A DNA stretch of 64,000 nucleotides, from assembly GCA_022826755.1 (NCBI GenBank), contig JAJDUG010000072.1, forward strand, positions 1 through 64,000, read 5' to 3'. The first letter of the stretch is position 1, and the number at the start of each line of letters is the position of its first letter. Of this stretch, positions 34,481 through 43,607 are shown piece after piece. The notes below the pieces were generated by a model. The model had not been told where the DNA came from, ran no database searches, and saw only the letters and a program-made list of their open reading frames with translations. The position numbers and the translations under genes are program-made. This DNA comes from Acidobacteriota bacterium (lineage in GTDB: Bacteria > Acidobacteriota > Terriglobia > Versatilivoradales > Versatilivoraceae).

Positions 34481-34603
34481 ACGCCGGCAGGCATGCCGCC
34501 CGGGAGAGAAGCCGTCCGGCAGCTTCGTTTGCGGGAGCCATTCAGGAACAAAAACTGCTAGGATTGGCCCCGAAATAAAGAACTGCACCAAGGAGAGGAA
34601 ACG

Positions 34604-35770
34604 ATGGGGGAAGCCTGGACTCGCAGCCAAAACGAGGTGCTGGCCACGCTGCAGGACATGGTGGCCATTGATAGCGTCAATCCCGGATTGCCCGGGGGCC
34701 AGCGGGGCGAATCGGGGATGGTGGAATACCTCTCCGAGTTTTTCCGCAATGCCGGAATGGCTTGCGAAACCCGAGAAGTACTGCCGGGGCGCAGCAACTT
34801 TATCGGCACCCTGGAGGGCCGGGATCCCCAGCGGGTGCTCCTGTTCGAGTGCCACATGGACACCGCCTCGGTGGGAGTCATGACCATCCCCCCCTTCGAA
34901 CCCCACATCCGTGACGGCCTCCTCTATGGACGGGGCTCCTGCGACACCAAGGCCGGCGGAGTGGCCATGATCCACGCCATGAAACGTCTCAAGGAATCGG
35001 GCCGGGTCCCCCCCTGCACCATTCAGTTTGCCGGCGCGGTGGACGAGGAATATCTCTTCCGCGGCGCCTTGAGCCTGGCTGCCACGGTGAAATCGGAGGC
35101 GGTGGTGGTGGCCGAGCCCACCGACTTGGCGGTGATTCGAGCCCACAAGGGATTGGCCCGCTTTCGCATCCGGGTCGAGGGAGTGGCGGCCCACAGCTCC
35201 AAGCCCTACCTGGGGATCAACGCCATCGTCAAGATGGCCCGGCTGATCACCGACATCGAGAGAGAGATCCTTCCCGGCCTGCAGCGAAAGGATCACTCGC
35301 TGACTGGCGGCCCCACGCTCAATATCGGGGTGATCCACGGGGGCGCCCAGGTGAATTTCGTTCCACACGAGTGCGTGGTGGAGGTGGACCGCCGCACCAT
35401 TCCGGGGGAGTCCCCCCAGGAAACGCTGGCGGAATTCGAAGAAGCACTGGAGCGGGCCCGGGCCGCCGACCCCGAATTGAAGGTGAGCCTGGAGGAACCC
35501 TTCCTGCTGGACAACGCCATGGAGACTCCCGAGGATTCCCCCGTCGTTCAAGCCGCCTGCGAGGCCACCGGGGCGGTCCTGGGCAGCTCCACCATCGCCG
35601 GCGTCCCCTACGGCACCGACGCCAGCAAGTTCACCTCGGTGGGGACTCCAGCCATTGTGCTTGGACCGGGCAGCATCGACCAGGCTCACGGAGCCGTGGA
35701 GTGGGTGGAGTGCAAGCAAGTCCTGCAGGCCACCGAGATCTATCAGTCCATGATGATGAACTTCACCTAG
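34604..35770 (+). CDS. M20-family metallopeptidase or deacylase
   Basis: The 388-residue zinc enzyme has the M20 motifs: LLFECHMDTASVG (His84, Asp86), GRGSCDTKAG (bridging Asp around 116), DEEYLFRG (catalytic Glu) and a C-terminal GTDASKF (His/Asp-type ligand region), with a lid domain in the middle. The family includes ArgE, DapE, acylases and carboxypeptidases. It lies 123 bases after the DapA-like gene and 97 before an SSS gene. GGAGAGG precedes the ATG at 34604. Confidence 0.85.
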   Translation: MGEAWTRSQNEVLATLQDMVAIDSVNPGLPGGQRGESGMVEYLSEFFRNAGMACETREVLPGRSNFIGTLEGRDPQRVLLFECHMDTASVGVMTIPPFEPHIRDGLLYGRGSCDTKAGGVAMIHAMKRLKESGRVPPCTIQFAGAVDEEYLFRGALSLAATVKSEAVVVAEPTDLAVIRAHKGLARFRIRVEGVAAHSSKPYLGINAIVKMARLITDIEREILPGLQRKDHSLTGGPTLNIGVIHGGAQVNFVPHECVVEVDRRTIPGESPQETLAEFEEALERARAADPELKVSLEEPFLLDNAMETPEDSPVVQAACEATGAVLGSSTIAGVPYGTDASKFTSVGTPAIVLGPGSIDQAHGAVEWVECKQVLQATEIYQSMMMNFT

Positions 35771-35867
35771 CTTTCTGGAATCGGCGGCGGGTTTCGCGCC
35801 TGGGAGACCGCCGGGCTCCGGCTGAACCCGGGGTCGCCGCTTCCGCCACACACTCGACCCGCTTCTC

Positions 35868-37559
35868 ATGACCCTGCTGGACTGGCTCATCGTGGTCGCC
35901 GCCAACGGCGCCATCGTCGGCTACGGGCTGCTGATTTCGGGCCGCACACGGCGCTCATCCGACTGGATGCTGGCCGCCAAGAGCCTCCCCTGGTGGATGG
36001 TGGGATTGTCGATGTTCGCCACCGCCGTGGACAGCGGGGACTACGTGGCCGTGGTCGGCGGAGCCTACACCTTCGGGCTCTCCAACCTGGCCACCTGGTG
36101 GCTGGGGCTGCCCATCGGTTGGCTGGTGGCCTCCTACTTTGTGATCCTGCCGCTCTACCGCGGGGGCATGTTCACCAACGCCGAGTACCTGGAATACCGC
36201 TTCGGTCCGGCCGCCCGCCTGTTGAGCGCCTTCATTCAGGTCCAGAACCGCACCAACGTTCTGGGCAACATCGCCTTCTCCCTCTACCTCACCTTTTCGA
36301 TCCTGACCCATTGGGGAAGCTCCGCCTGGTGGCTGGTAGCAGCCATCTCCATGGCGGCCGCCCTCTACACGGCCACCGGCGGCCTCAGATCGGTGGCCGC
36401 CACCGACGCGCTGCAGTCCATCGTGATGCTGACGGCATCGGTCATTCTCTGGTGGGTGCTGTGGAGCGCGGTCGGGGGGTGGTCGGGCCTGGAAAGCCGT
36501 TTCCAACAGATCGATCCCCAACTGGCCGACAGCATGTTGCACATCGGACGGGACGAGCCGGGTGTGCCTGCTCCCCTGATCATCTTCAGCTGGGTCATCG
36601 TCCTGACGGCCTATTGCCTGGTGAACCACTCCCAGTCCATGCGTCTGCTGGCCGCCCGCTCGGAGTGGGACCTCAAGACCGCCGCCCTGACCGCCAGCGT
36701 GGTGACCGTGGGAGTGATGTGGTTCAACATCACGCTGGGAATTCTCGGGAGAGCGGTCATGCCGGAGCTGGCGGCCCCCGATCAGATCTACCCGCTCCTG
36801 GTGCAGGAGTATCTGACCCCCGGACTGGTGGGCCTGGTGGTGGCGGGGGTGCTGGCGGGAGGGATTTCCACCTACGACTCCATCGGCTCCTCGCTGGCCG
36901 CCGTCTTCACCCGCGACGTCTACGCCCGATTCCTGGTGAAAGGGCGGAACGATGCCCACTATCTCAGCGTATCCCGCTGGGCGACACCTTTCATCATCGC
37001 TGCCTCCTTCCTCTACATTCCCTTTCTGCAGGACGGCATGGTCCGCTTCTACCTGCGCATCACCAGCGTGACCGTGATGCCCCTGTTCACCATGTATGTC
37101 ATGGGAACCCTGACTCCGGTCCATCGCCGCGCCGGGCTGGCGGGCCTGCTGGCCGGAATCGGCTACGGCCTGAGCTCCCTGCTGGGAGAAGCCTTGGGAT
37201 GGCCCCTTCCCCTTTGGTGGACCAATACCTGGTGGGCCTATCTCTGGAGCCCGCTGGTTACCGCCGGGACCATGCTGGGGCTCAGTTGGCGATGGGGGTG
37301 GATGTCGGGCCGGGAACTGCAGGGGCTCACCGTCCGCTTTGGCCATCGGGAACCCTCCGGGCGCCGGCACCGGACCCCGGAGCCCCTGGCAGCAACCCGG
37401 GGGAGCTGGCTGGAGCAATCCCGGCAGGAGCTGTCGGCCGCGCCCGAGTATCCCTTCGACGTCCCGCCGGGCGGATTACCCTGGTACGGTCAACCCTCGA
37501 CCTGGTACGGCTTGTTTCTGGCGCTGGTCGCCTACATGGCACTGGTGGTGCTCTGGTGA
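35868..37559 (+). CDS. Sodium:solute symporter (SSS family)
   Basis: The 563-residue membrane protein has SSS landmarks: RRSSDWMLAAKSLPWWMVGLSMFATAVDSGDYVAVVGG (first segments), ATGGLRSVAATDALQS, and GVLAGGISTYDSIGSSLAAVFTRDVYARF (sodium-site region). The C-terminus has a further membrane segment (SWYGLFLAL-like). As the third gene after a DapA-like lyase and an M20 peptidase on the same strand, it may import the substrate they process; the substrate is unknown. Confidence 0.85.
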   Translation: MTLLDWLIVVAANGAIVGYGLLISGRTRRSSDWMLAAKSLPWWMVGLSMFATAVDSGDYVAVVGGAYTFGLSNLATWWLGLPIGWLVASYFVILPLYRGGMFTNAEYLEYRFGPAARLLSAFIQVQNRTNVLGNIAFSLYLTFSILTHWGSSAWWLVAAISMAAALYTATGGLRSVAATDALQSIVMLTASVILWWVLWSAVGGWSGLESRFQQIDPQLADSMLHIGRDEPGVPAPLIIFSWVIVLTAYCLVNHSQSMRLLAARSEWDLKTAALTASVVTVGVMWFNITLGILGRAVMPELAAPDQIYPLLVQEYLTPGLVGLVVAGVLAGGISTYDSIGSSLAAVFTRDVYARFLVKGRNDAHYLSVSRWATPFIIAASFLYIPFLQDGMVRFYLRITSVTVMPLFTMYVMGTLTPVHRRAGLAGLLAGIGYGLSSLLGEALGWPLPLWWTNTWWAYLWSPLVTAGTMLGLSWRWGWMSGRELQGLTVRFGHREPSGRRHRTPEPLAATRGSWLEQSRQELSAAPEYPFDVPPGGLPWYGQPSTWYGLFLALVAYMALVVLW

Positions 37560-37603
37560 TGCGGGCCGTAGCAGCGAACTGAGCAGGCCAGGTTGGCAAG
37601 AAC

Positions 37604-37626
37604 GGGCCCGGACGATCGCCGGGCCC
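37604..37626. terminator. Hairpin between converging genes, possible bidirectional terminator
   Basis: An 8-bp perfect stem, gggcccgg (37604-37611) with ccgggccc (37619-37626), has a 7-base loop and lies between the stop of the symporter gene and the stop of the leftward ComEA-like gene. There is no T run on either side, so it is only a candidate. Confidence 0.5.
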
Positions 37627-37656
37627 AAGGGGAGGAAGTCAAACAGAGGTGCGGTT

Positions 37657-37992
37657 TCATTGGGTTGCTTTGGCTTCGCAGACCACGTGGGACTTGAGCC
37701 GCTCGAACGTCTTGTTGCCGATGCCCTTCACCCGCTTCAGCCCCTGAATCGACTTGAAGGGCCGGGCCTCGACAATCCGCTTGGCCATTTGGGGCCCGAT
37801 CCCGGGCAGCGAAATCAGTTGCTTTTCGGTGGCCGTGTTGATGTCGACGGCCTTGGAGGGCATTTTCCCGGCCCCGTTCTTCTGAGGCGGGTTGGCTTGA
37901 CTCTTGATCGGCTCCGCTTGAGCGGTGCCGGCGATGGGCGCCAGCGCAAACAGCAAGGTCAAACAGACGATTGTCAAAGTGTGCTTTCTCAT
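37657..37992 (-). CDS. ComEA-like helix-hairpin-helix protein
   Basis: The 111-residue product has a signal peptide (MRKHTLTIVCLTLLFALAPI, cleavage near TAQA) and two helix-hairpin-helix motifs: VDINTATEKQLISLPGIGPQ and VKGIGNKTFERLKSH. This is the short ComEA type that binds DNA in the periplasm, in some bacteria for natural transformation. No other competence gene is in the window. Confidence 0.85.
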   Translation of the reverse strand: MRKHTLTIVCLTLLFALAPIAGTAQAEPIKSQANPPQKNGAGKMPSKAVDINTATEKQLISLPGIGPQMAKRIVEARPFKSIQGLKRVKGIGNKTFERLKSHVVCEAKATQ

Positions 37993-38197
37993 GCAGATCC
38001 CCCTTTTGCTTCATTTGGCAGGGAAGCATCGGCCCGCGGACGCACTCAGGCGCAAACCGGGTGACCGGCCTGAAGTGCAGGCCGCAAAGACGAACCTCAC
38101 TGCCGAGTGATGGAAGGTGTATGGTTTTTGAGGGAGGAGCGCTAGGCTATATGCGGGCCGGCGGGATGTCAACAGAAAAGGGCGGGTGAGTTAACCC

Positions 38198-39718
38198 ATG
38201 GCACCTATCGACTGGATGGTGGTCGCAGCCTACCTGGCAGTGGTCGCCTGGCTGGGAACCCGCCTGGCCCGGCGGCAGACCGACACCGAGGCCTACTTCA
38301 TCGGCGGGAGGTCCATCCCCTGGTGGGCCGTCGGCTGCTCCTTCTTCGGAACCTCCATCAGCACCGCCACCTTCATTGCTCTTCCGGGACAGGCCTACGG
38401 CGGGGACTGGCGGCCCCATCTCGCCAACCTGATGCTGCCGCTGGCCGCCATCTTCATCGCCCTGGTGGTGATCCCCTTCTACCGGCAGCACGTCCGCATG
38501 AGCGCCTACGAGTTCCTGGAGGAGCGCTTCGGCTACGGCGCCCGCTGCTACACCTCCTGCTTCTATCTGATCAGCCGCCTTTTCCGCTCCGGCCTGGTCC
38601 TCTTCCTGATGGCCAAGGCCATCAGCGCCATGACCGGATGGAGCCCCTTCACCATTGTCCTGGTCAGCGGCGTCATCGCCCTGATCTACACCATTCTGGG
38701 GGGGCTGGAGGCCGTGATCTGGACCGACGTGATCCAGTCGGTGACCCTGTTTGGAGGGGGGCTCTTCTGCCTGGCTCTCCTGTGGTTCGGAGAGAACGGA
38801 AGCGCCCAGCTCCTGAGCGTCGCCCAGGAGTCGGACAAGTTCAGGATGGTGGACTGGTCGCTGGATCTGAGCCAGATGACCGTCCTGGTCACCATCGCCT
38901 ACGGCGCCTTCGGCTTCCTCAGCAACTACACCGTCCAGCAGGACGCCGCCCAGCGATACCTGGCCTCGCCCTCGACTCGGGAAGCCCAAAAGGCCATCTG
39001 GTTCGGAGCCATCGGCTGCGTGGTGACCTGGAACCTCTTCATGCTGATCGGCAGCCTGCTCTATTCCTACTACAGCTTGCACCCTGCCGAGCTGCCGGCG
39101 CACATTGCGGCCAGCGAAACCGAAGTGTTCCCCTGGTTCGTGGTGACCCGGATTCCAGCCGGGATGACCGGGGTGATTCTGGCCGGCATGTGCGCGGCGG
39201 CCATGTCCAGCCTGGACACCATGATCAACAGCATGGCCATGGTGACCGTCCGGGACTTCTACCTCCACTTCAGGCCCGAGGCCAGCGACCGCTCCCAGTT
39301 GGTCCTGGGCAGAGTCGCCTCGGCGTTTTGGGGGGTGCTGGGGCTGGGCGTGGGACTGGTGCTGCTGCTGGGCGTGGAGCAGGCGCTGCAGTTCAGCTTT
39401 ACCGTCTTCTCGATTCTGGGCGGAGGGTTGTTCGGACTGTTCCTGCTGGCCTTCTTCGTGAAGCGGGCCCATGCCCTGGGAGTGTATGTCGGACTGGCCT
39501 GCGGAGTGCTGATCTCGGCCTGGACCCTGATCGACCAGGCCCTTGCCTGGGCGGGCGTCGAGCTGGGACTGGCCTGGGCCGCCCAACTCGCCGAGACCCT
39601 GCGATACCCCTTCCATCCCTGGCTGACCCTCTTCCTGGCCAACCTGGTCTCCTTTACCGTCGGCTGGGCCGCCAGCCTCATCCTCCCGGACATCCGCAAT
39701 CAGCGGAAATCCGAGTGA
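38198..39718 (+). CDS. Sodium:solute symporter (SSS family)
   Basis: The 506-residue membrane protein has the SSS hallmarks: DTEAYFIGGRSIPWWAVGCSFFGTSISTATFIALPG (first segments), GGLEAVIWTDVIQSV, and AAAMSSLDTMINSMAMVTVRDFYL. The stop overlaps a GTG of the DUF5916 gene (GTGA, 39715-39718), so the two appear coupled. This is the fourth SSS protein in the window. Confidence 0.85.
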   Translation: MAPIDWMVVAAYLAVVAWLGTRLARRQTDTEAYFIGGRSIPWWAVGCSFFGTSISTATFIALPGQAYGGDWRPHLANLMLPLAAIFIALVVIPFYRQHVRMSAYEFLEERFGYGARCYTSCFYLISRLFRSGLVLFLMAKAISAMTGWSPFTIVLVSGVIALIYTILGGLEAVIWTDVIQSVTLFGGGLFCLALLWFGENGSAQLLSVAQESDKFRMVDWSLDLSQMTVLVTIAYGAFGFLSNYTVQQDAAQRYLASPSTREAQKAIWFGAIGCVVTWNLFMLIGSLLYSYYSLHPAELPAHIAASETEVFPWFVVTRIPAGMTGVILAGMCAAAMSSLDTMINSMAMVTVRDFYLHFRPEASDRSQLVLGRVASAFWGVLGLGVGLVLLLGVEQALQFSFTVFSILGGGLFGLFLLAFFVKRAHALGVYVGLACGVLISAWTLIDQALAWAGVELGLAWAAQLAETLRYPFHPWLTLFLANLVSFTVGWAASLILPDIRNQRKSE

Positions 39719-42093
39719 GCACGCTCAAGTTCAACATGCAACCGAAGTGCTTGCTGGCGGGATCGGTTCTTCTGCTGGCCGGCTTTGCGCAGCAGGCGCC
39801 GGCCGGCCAGACAGACTCCACCGGCGTGGTCGATCCGGCTCTCATCGACGGTCCGCCGGCTCCCGTTCCGCCGGCGGTGATGACCCGCGACGAGCAGGGC
39901 CGGACGACGGTTCGCGCGATCAGGCTGGACGAGAGCATCGACCTCGACGGCGTGCTGGACGAGGCCGTCTACGGGACGGTTCCCGCCATCGGCGGCTTCA
40001 TTCAACTGACCCCGGACGCGGGAGCCGCGGCGACCGAGCGCACCGAGGCCTGGATCCTGTTCGACGAAACCAACGTCTACGTCTCGGCGCGGGTCTGGGA
40101 TTCGGCGCCCGAGAGCCGGTGGGTGGCCAACGAGATGCGCCGCGACACCAATCAGCTCCGTCAGAACGACACCTTCGCCGTGCTGTTCGATACCTTCTAC
40201 GACCGTCGCAACGGAGTCCTCTTCTACACCAATCCGCTCGGCGCCCGCGCCGACGCGCAGTTCACCAACGAGGGCAACCCCAATTCGGACTGGAACCCGG
40301 TGTGGGACGTGCGCACCGGCCGCTTCGACGGCGGCTGGACGGTAGAGATGGAGATCCCGTTCAAGACCCTGCGCTACCGGTCGGAGCCGCCCCATATCTG
40401 GGGCGTTCAGCTCAGGCGCGCCATCCGGCGCAAGAACGAGTGGGCCTATCTGACGCCGCTTCCCGTCGCGGCCGGATCCGGCAGCGGCGCCCGCGGGATG
40501 TTCCGCATCTCCGCGGCCGCTTCGCTGGTCGGCCTGGAGCCCCCGTCGGCAGGCCGCAACCTCGAGATCAAGCCCTATGCCATCGGCGGCTTGACCACCG
40601 ACATGGCCGCAACCCCGGTGAAGGTCGACGAGCCGAGCGTCGACGGCGGCATCGACCTGAAGTACGGCATCACGCGGAACCTGACCGTCGACTTCACCTA
40701 CAACACCGACTTCGCACAGGTGGAGGTGGACGAGCGCCAGGTCAACCTGACCCGCTTCCCCCTGTTCTTTCCGGAGAAGCGGGAGTTCTTTCTCGAGGGA
40801 CGGGGCATCTTCAGCTTCGCCAGCGGCGCCGCCACGCGCGTCGCCGGTACGGCCGGCGTTCCGGTCGGCGGGTTCTTGGGCGACGTCAACGTGCCGCAGC
40901 TCTTCTACAGCCGTAAGATCGGGCTGGAGGAGGGCCGCGTGGTGCCCATCCTCGGGGGCGCGCGCCTGACGGGCAAGGTCGGGCAGTTCGATGTCGGCGC
41001 CCTGAACATCCACACGGGGGACGAGACCGTATCCAGCTCGGACCCGACCAATTTCACTGTCTTCCGTCTCCGGCGTGACATCCTGCGGCGCAGCTCGGTC
41101 GGCGCCATCTTCACCAACCGCTCGGTCTCCCGGGTGGCCCCCGGCTCCAGCCAAGCCTACGGCATCGACGGCACCTTCTCCTTCTTCGAGAACCTCAATC
41201 TGACGACCTACCTTGCCCGGACCCGGCTTCCCGGCCCCGATTACCGGGGCAAGGACCTGAGCTACCAGGGCAAGTTCGATTACGCGGCGGACCGCTACGG
41301 TTTCCAGGTGGATCACCTGGTGGTGGAGGACAATTTCCTGCCGGAGGTGGGTTTCCTGCGCCGCGACAACTTCCGGCGCACCTTCACATCGGCTCGCTTC
41401 AGCCCCCGGCCGCAATCGATCCGGAGCGTCCGGCAGTTCAGCCTGGAGGGCAGTTTCGACACCATCCTGACGGCCGACGAGAACCACCTGGAGACGCGCC
41501 AGACCATCGCAGCCTTCCAGACCGAGTTCGAGTCCAGCGACCGGCTGACCCTCACGGCGACCGACAGCTATGAGCTTCTTGCCGAGCCGTTCGTTCCGCC
41601 CGGCGCCGGTTTCTCGATCCCAGCAGGAGGCTACCGCTTCGCTGACGTTCAGGTGGCGTACTCCATTGGCCAGCAACGGAGCTGGAACGGGACGGTGGCG
41701 GTGAGGCGGGGCGCCTACTTCGAGGGCGACCTGACCACGGTGGAACTGACGCAGGGTCGCATCGCGGTGCTGCCCCAGATGTCGGTGGAGCCCAACGTCT
41801 CCTTCAACTGGATCGACACGCCCTACGGGGCGTTCCGGACGAACCTGGGGGTGATGCGGGTGAACTACGCGTTCAGCCCGCGCATGTTCTTCAGCGGGCT
41901 CATGCAGTACAACTCGGCCAGCAACTCGTTTGGCAGCAACCTGCGGCTGCGGTGGGAGTACAGCCCCGGCAGCGAGCTGTTCGTGGTCTACAGCGACGAC
42001 CACGACGTCACCGGCGGCTTGCGGCCCGACCGCGGCTGGGATCTGCGGAACCGAGGCCTGGTGGTCAAGTTCAACAAGCTGTTCCGGTTCTGA
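39715..42093 (+). CDS. DUF5916-family outer-membrane protein with CBM9-like domain
   Basis: The product is about 792 residues from the GTG overlapping the symporter stop; an ATG at 39736 is an equally good start and leaves a standard signal peptide (MQPKCLLAGSVLLLAGFAQQ). The N-terminal part is a CBM9-like beta-sandwich (AIRLDESIDLDGVLDEAVYG, then WILFDETNVYVSARVWDS, FDGGWTVEMEIPFKTLRY). The rest is the DUF5916 barrel (PLFFPEKREFFLEGRGIFSF), ending FRF, as in outer-membrane barrels. Function is unknown; the family is frequent in Acidobacteriota. A single long frame from 38323 covers this gene, but its first part is only the symporter read in a wrong frame. Confidence 0.8.
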   Translation: MSTLKFNMQPKCLLAGSVLLLAGFAQQAPAGQTDSTGVVDPALIDGPPAPVPPAVMTRDEQGRTTVRAIRLDESIDLDGVLDEAVYGTVPAIGGFIQLTPDAGAAATERTEAWILFDETNVYVSARVWDSAPESRWVANEMRRDTNQLRQNDTFAVLFDTFYDRRNGVLFYTNPLGARADAQFTNEGNPNSDWNPVWDVRTGRFDGGWTVEMEIPFKTLRYRSEPPHIWGVQLRRAIRRKNEWAYLTPLPVAAGSGSGARGMFRISAAASLVGLEPPSAGRNLEIKPYAIGGLTTDMAATPVKVDEPSVDGGIDLKYGITRNLTVDFTYNTDFAQVEVDERQVNLTRFPLFFPEKREFFLEGRGIFSFASGAATRVAGTAGVPVGGFLGDVNVPQLFYSRKIGLEEGRVVPILGGARLTGKVGQFDVGALNIHTGDETVSSSDPTNFTVFRLRRDILRRSSVGAIFTNRSVSRVAPGSSQAYGIDGTFSFFENLNLTTYLARTRLPGPDYRGKDLSYQGKFDYAADRYGFQVDHLVVEDNFLPEVGFLRRDNFRRTFTSARFSPRPQSIRSVRQFSLEGSFDTILTADENHLETRQTIAAFQTEFESSDRLTLTATDSYELLAEPFVPPGAGFSIPAGGYRFADVQVAYSIGQQRSWNGTVAVRRGAYFEGDLTTVELTQGRIAVLPQMSVEPNVSFNWIDTPYGAFRTNLGVMRVNYAFSPRMFFSGLMQYNSASNSFGSNLRLRWEYSPGSELFVVYSDDHDVTGGLRPDRGWDLRNRGLVVKFNKLFRF

Positions 42094-42211
42094 GAGGGAA
42101 GCAACGGGGGGAGCATCGGCAGCACGATGACTGCAAACACTGCACGGGAGGGGGCCGGCTGGTCAGGGTGTGGCCGCGTTGACGCCTCACGAGTTCTTGA
42201 ACGACCCTCGG

Positions 42212-43570
42212 TCAGACCCGCCTGAATCTCCAGCCGTACAGGGTTTGGCCGTAGAAGTTGAACCACTTCCTGGCTTCGGGATCTTCGAATGGATAGCCGG
42301 CGCCCAACTGTCTGGCCGCGGCAAGACCGGTCACGAAACAGGTCTCCTGGCTGTTGATCAGCGTGTGGGCCCCACAGTGCCAGGACCTCCGCTTCCCTTG
42401 AATGAACCGGAACAGGAACACCAGCAGGGCAATATGCCGGACATCGTGAACGACGTGCTGGAACCACCGCTTGCGGATGATTTTCCCCTCATCCACCGGC
42501 TTCACGGGATTGTAGGTCACCAGGCAGGGCTTGTCCGAGTCGTGGGCCCAGGGCTGCTGGTTGTGCATGATGTAGGTGATTTCGTAGTTGTCGGGCCGGG
42601 CCCCGTATTGCTCGATGTGGTTGCTGCGGGTGTCCAGCGGCCGGGCCTCGTTCTCGGGCAGAACCGACGCATCCGAGTGGACGATCGTATGGTTATGCAG
42701 TTCGCTCTCATAGCGTATGGTTGAGAGAAGAAAGGCTTCGAACCGTGTCGGCTTGTCCAGCATCATCAAGGTTTGGTTGGCATTGCAGGCAAAAACCACT
42801 TCATCGAAGGTTGTGGTGCGGCCCCGCGCGTCCTCGACCCTTACCCCTTTTTCCCCTCGATACACTTTTCGCACCGCGCAGTTCAGCAAAATCTTCTCCC
42901 TGAAATCGGCAGACATGGCCTCATAGATGCGACGGGTGCCCTGATCCCAGGTCTTCATGGGGGTGGCGCGCTCGATATCGAAAAACTCCAGGTAGTAGGA
43001 GAACAGCGCTGCCGGCATATCGAACACGTTGGTTGCCATCAGGAAATTCACGAACATGGGCTTCAGGACCTTGTACCTGAAGTCCCCGGAAAACCTTCCC
43101 CAGTTGAGAACGGTTCCCATGCTCACGTAGTTGAACGGATTGAGCATGGCCAGAAGCGTCGACCTGGAGCGATTGAGCCAATTGAACCTCTTCAGGAACC
43201 TCAGCACCTTCTGAAATTGGACGATCTCCGGCTGCAGCCTGCGGCGAATGGTCGAGTCCAGATCGTGGGCGTAGATTTCGTCGTGATACTTCACGCTGTA
43301 GCTGAACCTGGTGTCGATGAGCTCGATGTCGTGACGCCTCATGAATTGAACGATGTGGTGGTACACCCTCGGGATACAGCCGGTCACCGATATGTCGAAG
43401 GGGATGGACGTGCCGTCGGCCTGAGGTATATCGACCGTTACGGCGTTGCCGCCGATGCGGTCGGTGGCTTCGTAGAGCCGGAAGTCGAATCGGTCCGGAT
43501 GCCTGTTCAGAGCCCAGGCGACCCCCAGGCCGGAGATCCCGGCGCCGATGATGGCGATTCGTTTCGGCAT
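42212..43570 (-). CDS. COG2907-type FAD-dependent protein (amine-oxidase fold)
   Basis: The 452-residue product has the dinucleotide-binding motif IAIIGAGISGLGVAWAL (residues 5-21) and EATDRIGGNAVTVD, typical of flavin amine oxidase and phytoene-desaturase folds. The remaining sequence (YLEFFDIERATPMKTWDQGT, CGAHTLINSQETCFVTGLAAA) matches COG2907 predicted NAD/FAD-binding proteins. In other genomes these lie beside cyclopropane-fatty-acid synthase and lipid genes, but no such neighbour is here. Confidence 0.8.
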   Translation of the reverse strand: MPKRIAIIGAGISGLGVAWALNRHPDRFDFRLYEATDRIGGNAVTVDIPQADGTSIPFDISVTGCIPRVYHHIVQFMRRHDIELIDTRFSYSVKYHDEIYAHDLDSTIRRRLQPEIVQFQKVLRFLKRFNWLNRSRSTLLAMLNPFNYVSMGTVLNWGRFSGDFRYKVLKPMFVNFLMATNVFDMPAALFSYYLEFFDIERATPMKTWDQGTRRIYEAMSADFREKILLNCAVRKVYRGEKGVRVEDARGRTTTFDEVVFACNANQTLMMLDKPTRFEAFLLSTIRYESELHNHTIVHSDASVLPENEARPLDTRSNHIEQYGARPDNYEITYIMHNQQPWAHDSDKPCLVTYNPVKPVDEGKIIRKRWFQHVVHDVRHIALLVFLFRFIQGKRRSWHCGAHTLINSQETCFVTGLAAARQLGAGYPFEDPEARKWFNFYGQTLYGWRFRRV

Positions 43571-43607
43571 AAGACCGAACCCTGCTCCTTTCGGCCGGCG
43601 TGTTCCC

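Noticed and set aside
33605-35914. Long antisense frame (769 codons)
   Set aside because: It is antisense to the DapA-like and M20 genes, whose family motifs are clear; a GC-rich codon-position artefact.
39700-42003. Long antisense frame (767 codons)
   Set aside because: Antisense to the DUF5916 gene; composition is low-complexity Val/Gly/Glu/Arg.
38323-42093. One very long open frame covering both a symporter and the DUF5916 gene
   Set aside because: Its first 1.4 kb overlaps the symporter gene in a wrong frame and gives low-complexity, Arg/Pro-rich sequence; only the part from 39715 matches a family.
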